Source: Arthrinium phaeospermum (taxonomy: Eukaryota > Ascomycota > Sordariomycetes > Amphisphaeriales > Apiosporaceae). Taken from it: 64,000 nucleotides of DNA. This document shows, piece by piece, positions 1 through 10,530 of the stretch. Both the position numbers and the translations under genes were made by a program. Position 1 is the first letter of the stretch. Each line of letters starts with the position of its first letter. Below the pieces are notes generated by a model. The model was not told the origin of the DNA. It saw only the letters and a program-made list of their open reading frames with translations, and searched no databases. The stretch is from NCBI GenBank assembly GCA_006503535.1, contig QYRS01000017.1, forward strand, positions 310,001-374,000, written 5' to 3'.

Positions 1-3000
1 TCATCGAGCTGAGTCTAGGAGTATTATCTAAAATGCTCGATTCCAACTCCAACAACATCGTCAACCAAGAGTTCTCCGCCATCGTTGGGCAGTTAGAGCC
101 CCTGCTGGAAGACCAAAGTGGTAGCTACCTCGAACTCCAAGCACAGCACTGGTTAAGCTACATCAAACGCCGTCTGGGATTAGGCGACTTGTTGCCACAT
201 GCTAAACCGCAACAACAACCACAGCTTGTCGGACCACTTACTCGATTCGTACTCCCCAAGAATCTCCCTGGCACACTTTCATCTACGGGGCCTCGGCACG
301 ATAACGACCACGTGGATGTTGAGGATATCAGCATCTTGCCGACCCCCGCCGAAATTACATCTACCAGCGATGAGTATCTGCCCACCAATGACACCACATC
401 GTTCCATCACGCCGGCATCAGAGGTCGCATCGATCGAGAGTTCCGCCTTCTCCGAGAAGATACGGTAGGGCAGTTTCGAGACGCTGTACGCACGCAGTTG
501 GAGAGGATGCAAAACCCCCAAGCGGTCCAGTTTCAGGCCAGAAACCAGAACTTCGTCAGAACATTCACCTACCGCGAGGCGGAAGCGATCAACGCCGAAT
601 TTCACCGGTCACGAGGCCTGGACTTACTGGTCCGATTCGAACAACCGGCGAGGGAAAGGGACAGTATCAGTCGAGAGGAATGGTGGATTCACTCGAAGCG
701 TATGCAGCCTGGCGGTCTAGTAAGTGGCTTTCATTGTTTATTCCTCATCCCACCCCGGCACATCGGTACTTGATGTATCGTCCATTCCAATTTTCCCCAT
801 GAGAGGGTACGAGACTTTCGGTGTTTATTCCTTCCTGTTCCAGTGTACATCCATCGTTATCCCAGTATCTATTCTTTGTTATCATGGTGTTTATTCCAGT
901 TATCCCGGTTATTCCGGTTATTCCAGTCTCTTGTGAGAAGAAACTAACCGTTTATTCGCTAGGTGTGCGTCATCTGCAACGATGGATCAACCCTTTTCTG
1001 CGTCGTCAGTGAAGCGACTCGCTATCGATCAGGCAGTGGAGGATCGCAGGCAGCTTTCTCGCCCAAGAAGGCGTCCCTCGCGGACAGAGCCGATTACGCC
1101 TATGTCCATCTGCTGCTGGCAGAACCTAAACAATCCAACACACTAGAAGCCTTGCAATGGTTTCGAGCGATTGGCCCTCACCAGCACCAGGAAAGATGCC
1201 TGGTGGAGTTCCCAGGTGTGCTGCTTCCGTCCTTTCAGCATACACTCGAGGCCCTGCAGCAGATGAGTAAATCCCCTGACGTACCTTTCGTGGATTTGAT
1301 TGCTCCCGATCAGCAACAAGCTGGGTTGGTGGATGTTCCTCCTCCGCGATACGCCACCATGCCGGACTTCGTTTTCGACCTTAGCAGCCTGACCGATGAT
1401 GATACACCTTTGAAATGTGGCCCTTATGATCCCCTTGATCCGGAAATACTAAGCCAACATTCAACACTTGATGCTACCCAGTCCGCAGCCCTCTTGGCCA
1501 GTCTGTCAAGGGGCTTGGCTCTGATTCAAGGGCCTCCTGGGACCGGCAAGAGCTATACTGGCGAGAAGTTAGTCCAAGTCTTGCTCCAGAACAAGGAGCA
1601 AGCGGGTGTTAAGCTGTGTCCTATACTGTGTGTTTGTTACACCAATCATGCCCTGGATCAGCTATTGGAACATCTCCTCGACAAATATGGTGTTGGGCAG
1701 ATCATCCGTATCGGTTCACGATCTAAGTCCACGCGCCTCGCGGACTTTAATCTTCGCACTATTGCCAACAATGCAGATCGTACGAGATCAGAAAACTTCG
1801 CATTGAGGGGTCTTTACGGCAACATTGACTCCCACGTTGGATCTCTTCAAGCGTACCTCGATCAACTCGAAGCATGTCTCTCAAGAACCTCAATCCTGGC
1901 CCATCTTCGGGATAATTATCCCCAATATCACGCTAAGCTGTGCGATGATGTCGAAGTATTAGACGACGAAGGTTTCCAGACTGTTGTCCATCGTCAGCAA
2001 CAGCGGATGGAGCAGTGGTTATACGGTGGTAAGTGGATCCCGGCGTTTACCTATCCCCCATCCCGGTGGTTATTTCTCTTCATTCCCGTGGTGTTTTGTT
2101 CCCATTGCGATGGTATTATGCGTGGCGTTTATTCCTTATTACTCCAATGTTCTCGGGGGTAAAAGTGGAACGCGTATTCTAGAAGTTGCGTTTATTCCAT
2201 CCTGGTATTTCCTTGCTGGCTGTTTCCTGCTGGTTGTTCCCCCTGGCGGTTCCATCCTGGCCATTCCCTCCTGAGACATCCTCTTGATTCTTAGACGAAT
2301 GAATACTAATACCCAGAGTCAATAGGTGCCAGGATGCAGGGTGCCGCCACCATCGCTGCCCCACGCGATGTGACCGAGCTGTTAGATACAGACCTCTCCA
2401 CCATGACGCACGAGGAGCGCCAGAAGCTTTACTGTCACTGGGCTCATGAGATACGAGACCCCCTCATCGAGGAATTCCAGGAGGAATACGAGTCGTGGGA
2501 ACCTATCCGAGATGAGCGTGACCGAGTTGCACGCGAGGTTGACCTACGTTGTCTTTCGGAGGCAGACGTTGTGGGTATCACCACCACTGGTCTCGCAAAG
2601 AACCTGGATTTGCTGCGAAGACTGCAGTGCAAGGTGTTGCTTTGTAAGTCGATATCTGATTTGGTCATCTGCGTGTCGCTAACTCGTTTTATTTTCCAGG
2701 CGAAGAAGCAGGCGAGGTGCTCGAAGCGCACAGCCTCACGGCGCTGCTCCCCTCCGTCCAGCATGCCATATTCATTGGAGACAACTTACAGCTTAAGCCA
2801 CAAATCCAGAACTACGAACTGGAGAGCACAAATCCTCGAGGAGCCCAATACTCGCTGGACGTATCCATGTTCGAGCGTCTTGTATCCCCACCGCACGACG
2901 ACGACCAAATGCTACCATATAGTACCCTCCAGACCCAAAGACGAATGCACCCGTCGATTTCCGAGCTGGTACGTAGCACATTGTACCACGATCTGGAGGA

Positions 3001-4517
3001 TGGAGGGTCGGTGGTCGACTATCCTGAGGTTTGTGGGATGAAGAAACGGCTGTTTTGGTTCAACCACTCATCACTCGAAGATCGAGCTCTTCAACCTGAT
3101 CCCACCTCAACAACCCATGTCAACTCATTTGAGATTGAGATGACAGTTGCACTTGTTCAGCACCTCGTTCGCCAAGGAGCCTATGGGTCAGATGATATTG
3201 CGGTAATTACACCCTACCTTGGCCAACTGCTTCGCCTCCGCCGCAGAATGCAGCAAATTGTGGAAATCTCGGTTGGCGACCTGGACACCGAAGAGCTCAA
3301 CTCTCTCGATGTGGACGATGCTGGATTGCCATTTGATTCCAGTAGCCAACCACCTACTGCTAGCAAGTCATCCCTGCTCAAGAGTGTGCGTCTTGCCACA
3401 GTTGACAACTTTCAGGGTGAGGAGGCCAAGGTGGTGGTCATATCTTTGGTGAGAAGCAACGAGGACAAGAGATGTGGCTTCTTGAGCACATCAAACAGAA
3501 TCAACGTTCTTCTTTCGAGAGCCAAACACGGCATGTACATCATCGGAAATTCCGAGACTTACGGCAACGTTCCCATGTGGAACCAGGTTATCGATGTTCT
3601 TCGCAGCAACGAGAATATTGGAAACCGTTTGGAGCTCCAATGTCCTCGCCACCCCGAATCGTCGTTGCTCGTGTCAGAGCCGGATCACTTCCTGCAGCAT
3701 TCACCTGAAGGCGGCTGCAACCTTGCCTGCGATCGGCGCCTGCCTTGTGGTCATGCTTGCATGTACCGATGCCACGCGGATCTGCTTCACAATGCCGCCA
3801 AATGTTTGGAACCATGCCCACGGCCTCTCAAGGGCTGCGGCCATGCTTGCCGTCGGGTTTGTGGAGATGTTTGTACGCCAAAGTGCGAAGTGCAACTGAA
3901 AGATGTCCAACTCAAGCTCAGATGCGGTCATGTCGCTACTTCGGCAGTCTGCTGGCAGGCACAGCACCTGGAAAGCATCGCTTGCCAAGCCAACGTTGAG
4001 AAGACTGTACCCGGTTGCGGACACACGGTAAGTGACTTCTGGTGTTTTCCCCTTCCTGTTCACGCCAAGAGTGAATGCTAACGCCGAGAATCGATAGGTT
4101 ACGGTAGCTTGCTGCGTCAACGTCAGTGCCCCGACATACAGATGCCAGGCGACTTGCAACCGCCCTTACACCAAATGTCGCCACTCTTGCCAGGGGAAGT
4201 GCCATGGGAAAACGCTTTGCCCTCCATGTGCAGCACCATGCGAAGTCCGATGTAGCCATTCGGTCTGCGGCAATAAGTGCCACGAGCCGTGTGCACCCTG
4301 CGCTGAGGAGAAATGCGAGTCGAGATTCGGGGACTGGTACACTTGCACCAACAAGCATCTTTTCACCTTGGGCGAGAGCAGCATGCAGGTCTCGGAGCCG
4401 AAATGCACCCAGTGCGGTGCAGGCGTCAGTGGAATGGAAGATGAGCCGGCGAAAGAAGCCGGATCACCGGGCAGTACCTTGGAGGCTGCTCTGTCCATGT
4501 TTGGTCTGGGGCGTTAA
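1..4517 (+). CDS. ZNFX1/NFX1-type SF1 helicase with C-terminal Cys-rich zinc-finger array (5' partial)
   Basis: A UPF1-like superfamily 1 helicase; the family includes animal ZNFX1 and fission-yeast Hrr1, linked to small-RNA silencing and heterochromatin. The reading frame is open to base 1, so the true start lies upstream and the ATG at 33 is probably internal. Exons read as <1-719, 963-2028, 2326-2643, 2700-4027 and 4098-4517. Visible motifs: Walker A GPPGTGKS (about 1531-1555), CYTNHALDQLL, motif II as EEAGEVLEAH just after 2700, QRRMHPSISEL, DNFQGEEAKVV, and LSRAKHGMYIIGN. From about 3640 the protein turns into repeated CGHxC / CxxxC modules typical of NF-X1 fingers. Three of the four introns (720-962, 2029-2325, 4028-4097) belong to one related sequence family; 2644-2699 is an ordinary 56-nt intron. 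Family assignment is secure; the role in silencing is inferred from relatives. Confidence 0.93.
720..962 (+). repeat. TTATTCC-type intron, copy 1 (introner-like)
   Basis: A 243-nt phase-0 intron in the helicase gene. It starts GTAAGTGGCTTTCATTGTTT, contains many TTATTCC and TTATCCC words, and ends with branch-point-like ACTAAC followed by CGCTAG. The unusual length and the shared start with copies at 2029, 4028, 22823 and 23319 (minus) mark it as one of a family. Confidence 0.75.
2029..2325 (+). repeat. TTATTCC-type intron, copy 2 (introner-like)
   Basis: A 297-nt phase-1 intron in the helicase gene. It begins GTAAGTGGATCCCGGCGTTT, carries repeated TTTATTCC words, and ends ACTAATACCCAGAGTCAATAG within the last 21 bases (branch point ACTAAT, then GAGTCAATAG). 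The 3' end matches the copies ending at 4097 and 22961. Confidence 0.75.
4028..4097 (+). repeat. TTATTCC-type intron, short copy 3
   Basis: A 70-nt phase-0 intron in the helicase gene, starting GTAAGTGACTTCTGGTGTTT and ending with GCTAACGCCGAGAATCGATA plus G. Both ends resemble the longer copies while the repeat-rich middle is missing, so it may be a deleted derivative. Confidence 0.65.
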
Positions 4518-5184
4518 GGTCGATGGCGTTTTTGTCTCCGTGAGAGACATGATTGATGCATCGAGGTGTCGATGTCGATGTGCTAACTATGGACTTGCTG
4601 GGGGAATTGAGACAACCTGTACGATAGAGGAGCTGATGATGATATTAATATTCTGTGACACCAAGTCAGAGATAGACACATGGCAGCATTAGACTTGCAC
4701 GATAGACAGATGAATGAACCAGAGCTTGTATGGCAGGCATTTCGCCCAGTCTCATTGACTGGAGGTCTTCTTGATTGATTACAAATGTACATTGGGGCGC
4801 AGCAGCAGGAAGACTGAATAAGTTAGCACCTAACTACATGACACCCTAGAGACGCCGGAACAAGCTGGCTGCATTATCCCGTTAGATTCTGCGGGCTTGC
4901 CACGTTTCCTGGACAGGCGGTGTGGCCATGCAGGACTTATGCGTACATGGTGGGGGTTTTGAGAAATCGAAGGCAGGCAGGCAGTGACAGGTTAAGTATT
5001 GTTCCAGTCGATTAAGTAAAGGGACAATGGCTAGCTGGTTCTTTAGCCCATGTTCAGTAGCGTAGTACAGTGGTATAGCGCTTGCGAGATAGGGCATGGC
5101 GATTGCAACATGTTGCATGATGCCAAGCAGCGAGAAGAAGTTTCGGAAGCCAAGGCCGCCACTCATGGCGGCCGACCTCCAGGA

Positions 5185-5419
5185 ATCAAAATTAAACTAG
5201 TCAACCCTCCAAATGGCCCAACATATGTTTTATATACATAAACTCAACGCATTCCGTACCTAAAATAACTGATAAAAATAATAGAAATATTAAAAATAAT
5301 CGCTTTATTTACTTATGGTTTTTTCTGAATTTTTCCTATTTTTATTGTCGGATTTGGTGATGAAATCGTTGTTTTGCTGTATTGAGCTCTATGGGAGGGT
5401 TGACTAGTTTAATTTTGAT
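5185..5419. mobile_element. MITE-like element with 26-bp perfect terminal inverted repeats
   Basis: Left arm 5185-5210 (starts ATCAAAATTAAACTAGTCAA) is the exact reverse complement of right arm 5394-5419. The two flanks also match imperfectly for roughly ten more bases outward (CTCC-x-GG on both sides). The 183-bp interior is very AT-rich and non-coding. No clear target-site duplication was found. A non-autonomous DNA transposon is the simplest reading. Confidence 0.75.
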
Positions 5420-5815
5420 ACCGGGAGCCGACTCAGATGCGGCAGCATTGGTTGGTTACGCGATGCAGATTCAGCAATCAATGCCACTGCCACGCAAGCC
5501 GAGGGAACCGTCTCGAATCGTCCAACCTCGAACCCGCCGCTAGCTGGCAGACCGGCGCGAACGTGGGAGGGTCCGGGGTCCACATAAAACGAACCCCTCC
5601 ATTCCATGCGTCTCTATTACTGTAGATACAGTACCTAGAGTTGTTGCTGACTAAATCACGACCCTCGAGCTTGAGCTGACCAGGGCCCAGGGGAAACATG
5701 GACACGATTCGGATCCCAATCCTGAGGTAATGATTGAAGGGTCCTACCGCAACCGCAACACACTACCACGACTATTGTGGGGAGGGGGACCATGGGACGG
5801 AAGTCCCCTAAGTAG

Positions 5816-5821
5816 TATATA
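5816..5821 (+). promoter_or_regulatory. TATA box of the eEF1B-gamma-type GST gene
   Basis: TATATA 158 bases before the ATG at 5979, followed by a long CT-rich stretch (about 5840-5895). Pyrimidine-rich leaders are common in strongly expressed fungal genes. Confidence 0.45.
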
Positions 5822-5978
5822 GCGCCCGCTTTCTTTCCCTTCTCCTCCAGTAGTTCGTTTGTGAATAGCTCAATCTCAACCTCTCTCTCTCTCAAAACAA
5901 ACACCTTCGATTCTCAACGACTAGAATACCACCACGGAAACACGCATAACATCATCTTCCGACATTAATCTATTCAAC

Positions 5979-6818
5979 ATGGCTCCCTTCGGCAAGATCT
6001 ACTCCTACCCCGGCAACTTCCGCGTGCAGCGCGTACGTTCCACCCCCCCCTCTCTCTCCACCTCACTCTGTCGTCACCTCTTGGTGTCTGTCTGGTCACA
6101 TGACTTGACTGCCATCAACGGCGACGATAACAGACACAACTCCCATAACATTGAAAACCCAGCCAAGCTAACCTACCCCTCTTTCCCCCAAATGTAGGCG
6201 CAGGTGGTTGCCAATATCAACGGCCTCGAGGTCGAGGTCCCGGCCGACTTCCAGATGGAGTCGACCAAGACCCCGGACTTCCTGTCCAAGTTCCCCATGG
6301 GCAAGATCCCCGCCTTTGAGGGCGCCGACGGCTTCTGCATCGCCGAGGGCGCCGCCATCGCCATGTACCTGGCCGGCAGCGGCCCGAAAGCCCAGCAGCT
6401 CCTCGGAGGGCCCGCGGACCTGCAGAAGCGCGCCCGCATCACCGAGTGGATCTGCTTCGCCGAGACGGAGCTGAACCCGCAGGTCCTGCCCGCCTTCGTC
6501 ATGTGCGTGCTCAAGTACATGCCGTACAGCGAGGCGGCCTACAACAACGCGGCCAAGAACCTGGAGCGCGCCCTGAAGCGCGTGGACCAGGCCACCGACG
6601 GCGGCGCCAAGAAGTTCCTCGTCGGCGAGGAGCTGACGATGGCGGATATCATGGTGGCGGGCCCCCTGTTCTTCGGGCAGGGCTTCCTGATTGACCAAAA
6701 GATGCGCGACGCTGCCCCGGGCGCGATCAAGTACCTGGACAACCTGGCGGCCATGCCCGAGTTCAAGGAGGTGTTTGGCGAGGTCAAGAAGTGCGAGACT
6801 CGTGTCGCTGCTCCTTAG
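5979..6818 (+). CDS. eEF1B-gamma-type glutathione S-transferase domain protein
   Basis: Exons 5979-6032 and 6198-6818, with a 165-nt phase-0 intron; 224 residues. It opens MAPFGKIYSYPGNFRVQR, then an N-terminal thioredoxin-fold GST half (KFPMGKIPAFEG, then IAEGAAIAMYLA) and an all-helical C-terminal half (FLVGEELTMADIMVAGPLFF). This is the pattern of the GST region of elongation factor 1B gamma. The roughly 160-residue EF1G C-terminal domain is absent because a stop follows at 6816. It is therefore a stand-alone GST of the EF1B-gamma class rather than a full translation factor. Such GSTs occur near tailoring enzymes in fungal metabolite loci, and a P450 and an O-methyltransferase follow on the same strand; a role in conjugation or detoxification is inference. 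Confidence 0.85.
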
Positions 6819-8006
6819 ATTGCGGGCTAGGGATGATGAAGGCGGATGGAGACCATGATGCACTGCGACTCTAGCAGCGGTCGCAATGGTGTCCTAGTCG
6901 AGAAACCAAAAAGAAAGTAAAATGCATACCCCAATCACTTCATCTTGGATCACATGTGACATTTTATACGTTGTGCAACCATTCGAGATAGCGATACAAG
7001 GATGCATCCGCCAATAGCTTGCCCATCGGCATTAGCTACTTGACATGCGTGACCAGTAGCTGCTCATTCTGCATACTCAACCCTGGCCACCGGATGGGGC
7101 AACATCCAACGATCGGCAAAAGCAGTGCGGGTCAAGAAGAAGCAACCAAGATACGTCGTTGTCACCTTATGTAAGATAAGATAAAACCAGCTCTTCGATG
7201 GTGCCAAGATTGAGGCGCTGTCGGAACATTACCGATCAGTCGGTACTCGACCCGTTCTGCTTACTTTTGCGCCACGTGAGCCGGGCAGGGACGACCCTTG
7301 ACCATCACAGTTCCCAATACTCAATTGCTCGACCGAGAAGTACCATCCGACGACGTTCGCCGAGGCGCAAAAGAAAACAGACCGCAGACTTCTGCGCAGA
7401 CAGCAACAGATTGCGAGATCTGCATGATCATGATCCATTTGCATTGTCTCCGGGCCGAGACTTTTCAGGTCTAGACTTCCACTTGGGCGCACATGTGCTT
7501 CCTTGCTTCTGTCCAGGCGCCTGCAGCAGCCTGTCATACTGCTGCAGCGCCGGGAACGAACCAACCAGAGACCACGTATTCGAGACCCCCCAACGCCAAC
7601 GTCGGCATACCATCGCGCCGGGTCTCAAACGACGCTTGCAAAGCATTGACACCCCTCCAATAAGCGAGGCTTGGGTAGTATCTGCCGTTTTTGCTGTTGT
7701 GATTGGGCACTAGAGAGCCCACACCCTATCCACTCCTGCGGACTGCTTACTGTTTTGGGTTGCCCGCCAAGGCCTAGGGACTGCGTATTTCGTATAGGTG
7801 ACACTAGAGTGCACTTAGCCGCAATGCCTGGATATTATAAATTCTGCGGGCGATGGATGCTACCCCATTTTTGACCTGTGGTTGTAAATGTAATAGTGAA
7901 CGGGTGATTGATCTTTTGTTTGCTTTGGTGGGAGGGTTTGTATAGTCTCGCCACACAAAAAGGACCTCCTGTTTCAAACGACGTCGACGTCATCATCATC
8001 ATCATC
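6819..8006. other. Intergenic spacer
   Basis: A 171-codon open frame at 7198-7713 has no recognisable motif and poor protein-like composition. A (CAT)n run (7990-8008) leads directly into the P450 start codon. Confidence 0.5.
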
Positions 8007-10015
8007 ATGTCGTCTTCGCATACCCTCATTTCCGGCGTCCTGATTGGGATAGTCGTCTGGGCGGCGTTCAAGCTGTTCCAAGTGTCGCATCGCCCGAAGC
8101 CGCTATACTCCTTGCCACCGGGCCCCAAGGGGAAGCCCCTCGTGGGCAACCTCGGCGACCTGCCGCCGGCGGGGGCGCTGGAATGGGAGCACTGGGCCAA
8201 GCACAAGGAGCTCTATGGTAAGTAGTATGCCAAGCCGAGTGGAAAGATCGGTAGAAGAAGGAAACAGTGTTGACTTAATCTGCAAACAGGCCCCATCAGC
8301 TCCGTCACCGCCTTCGGCACCACCATCGTCATCCTCAGCACCCTCGAGGGCGCCCGGGAGCTGCTGGAGAACCGGTCGAGCATCTACTCGGGCCGGGCCC
8401 GCATGGAGTTCGGCGGCGAGCTGTGCGGCTGGAAGTACATGCTCGCCCTGCGGCCCGCCGACCGGGGGATGCGCGCCATCCGCAAGTTCCTGCACGGCGC
8501 CGTCGGGACCCGGGCCGCGCTCGGCAACTACGCGGAGCTGCAGGAGACCGAGGTGCGGCGGTTCCTGCTGCGGGTGCTGGAGAGGCCCGAGGGGTTGCGG
8601 GATCATATTCGGACGTGAGTTTTCCGCATCGCTCCCCTTTATTTCCATTTAAACAGGGGACTATTAACCCGTATTGCATACTGACTGTATCCCGCGACTT
8701 AACAGAGAGGCCGGTGCCATCATTCTGAAAGTTGCTTATGGCTACGAGATCGAGGCCCACAAAGAGGACCCCCTGGTCACACTTGCCGACCATGCAATGG
8801 ACCAGTTCTCCAAAGCCATGATCCCCGGTGCTTGGCTCGTAGACATGGTGCCGATTCGTAAGTGTCCCTCTTGCTACTATTACAACCAAAGTGGTCTTTG
8901 GTAGACCCTCCTCGTAGGAGTGTATTAGCTAATGTTTGACTCAGTACGCCATTTCCCGGAATGGCTGCCCGGCATGTCGTTCAAGCAGACGGCCCGGGAG
9001 TGGAAGGCGACGCTGATCGACCTGGTCGAGCGGCCGAGCGGCTTGGTGCGCAAGCAGATGGCCGAGGGGCGCAACAACACGTCGGTCCTGTCCCTGGCGT
9101 ACGAGAAGTCGCCCAACATGGACGAGGAGGAGGAACACATCGTCAAGTGGGCTTCCGGTGCGCTTTACTCTGGGGGTGCTGATACGGTAAGTGGTCTCAA
9201 CGCTACCTGCTATCGGGTTTTTGGACTAACGACGACGATGCAGAGCGTCAGCACCATGTCCACCTTCTTCCTAGTCATGTCCCTCTACCCCGACGCCCAG
9301 CGCAAGGCCCAGGAGGAGATTGACCGGGTCATCGGCACCGACCGGCTGCCGACGCTGGCGGACCGCGAGCGGCTGCCCTACGTCGGCGCCGTCATGAGCG
9401 AGTGCCTGCGGTTCCATCCCATCGCGCCCATGGGACTGCCTCATGAGGCCACCGCCAATGATGTGTACGAGGGGTACCTGATCCCCAAGGGGGCCATCGT
9501 TTTGTCTAGTCAATGGTAAGTTGCCTTCCCTTTTTCTTTTTTCTTTTCATCGTCACCGGCTTGCCCGTGTGCATCCGATGCCGGTTTGGTCGGGCAAAAT
9601 CAGGAACACAAGCTGATCCATTCCCCTATATAGGCTCTACAGCCGTGACGAGTCCGTCTACCCGGAACCCGAAACCTTCAACCCAGAACGCTTCCTCGGC
9701 CCCAACCCGGCGCCGCACCCCGAGTTCGTCTTCGGGTTCGGACGGCGCGTGTGTCCCGGCAAATTGCTGGCCGAGCAGTCGGTCTGGCTGACGGTAGCAA
9801 AGTCTCTGGCCGCCTTCGATATTTCGGGATCGGCCGCCAACCAGGAGAAGAAGGGGACCAGCCGATTCGTGGGCGGCATCGTGAGCCACCCGGCGCCATA
9901 CGAGGCGACGATCAAGCCCCGATCACCCGGGCACGAGGCCCTGATCCGCGAGGTGGAGAGAACGCATCCTTGGGGGGAGAGTGATGCTAGGGAGTTGGAG
10001 AGTATCAAAGTGTGA
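8007..10015 (+). CDS. Cytochrome P450 monooxygenase (O-methylsterigmatocystin oxidoreductase-like, CYP64 type)
   Basis: Six exons: 8007-8217, 8290-8614, 8706-8857, 8945-9186, 9244-9515, 9634-10015; 527 residues. Residues about 8-27 form the N-terminal membrane anchor, followed by the proline-rich hinge LPPGPKGKPLVGNL. The I-helix reads YSGGADTSVS (AGxDT type, Ala replaced by Gly), the K-helix is ECLR, the PERF region is PETFNPERF, and the haem loop is FGFGRRVCPGK with the cysteine thiolate ligand. An ER-anchored, CPR-dependent monooxygenase is expected. The overall pattern resembles fungal CYP64/CYP5150-type enzymes acting on aromatic metabolites, but the substrate cannot be read. The start at 8007 is preferred because it puts the anchor at the N-terminus. 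Confidence 0.92.
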
Positions 10016-10530
10016 GGGAGGAGCTTGGGACGCTTGGGAAAAGAAGTCACGGCTTTTGTATAAAAAGGGGTAACGAACTCAGGTGATATAGTCCAATCAT
10101 ATACCAGCTATCACCAACTGTTAGAGGAAGACGTAAGTATTGGTTGGAGAACAGTGTCACCAACATGTAGTTGGCATGTGTGAAACGGCCGACGGGCCAG
10201 GCCCCGTATCCTGTCAGCATGACGTTGTAATGTAACACCATCATGCAGCTTGGCGTTTCCCTATGGGACAACGGACAACGGGAGTATTCTATTGGGTGCA
10301 AGACAATCATCCCAGTGTCAGCAACGTGCATGCCAAGAGTCCTATACAGCCGATAGCGATACGAGCTGGAAGGTAATGTGGAACGCGACCATGTGCTACC
10401 GAAAATCACCGTTCCGACCCAAACCCCGAGCTGTCGCGAATGGGCATATATCTATCCGAAGCTAGGTCCGATTCCTCTCGTCGCTACTACACTCATCATA
10501 TCTTCCTGAGTGAGACTAGCAACAGCCGCA
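10016..10530. other. Intergenic spacer
   Basis: About 500 bases between the P450 and O-methyltransferase genes, containing the terminator of one and the promoter of the other. No further gene seen. Confidence 0.5.

Larger units (their letters stand above)
4518..5978. other. Intergenic spacer
   Basis: No convincing gene. It holds the terminal-inverted-repeat element at 5185-5419 and the promoter and CT-rich 5' leader of the next gene, including the TATA box at 5816. Confidence 0.6.

Noticed and set aside
5050..5110. tRNA-like words (GTAGTACAGTGGTATAGCGC)
   Set aside because: Resembles a tRNA D-arm but no acceptor stem, anticodon stem or B-box can be formed.
7198..7713. 171-codon + frame between GST and P450 genes
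   Set aside because: Composition rich in Arg/Ser/Cys/His without pattern; no splice or promoter evidence.
8103..8648. 181-codon minus-strand frame over the P450
   Set aside because: Antisense shadow of GC-rich P450 exons.
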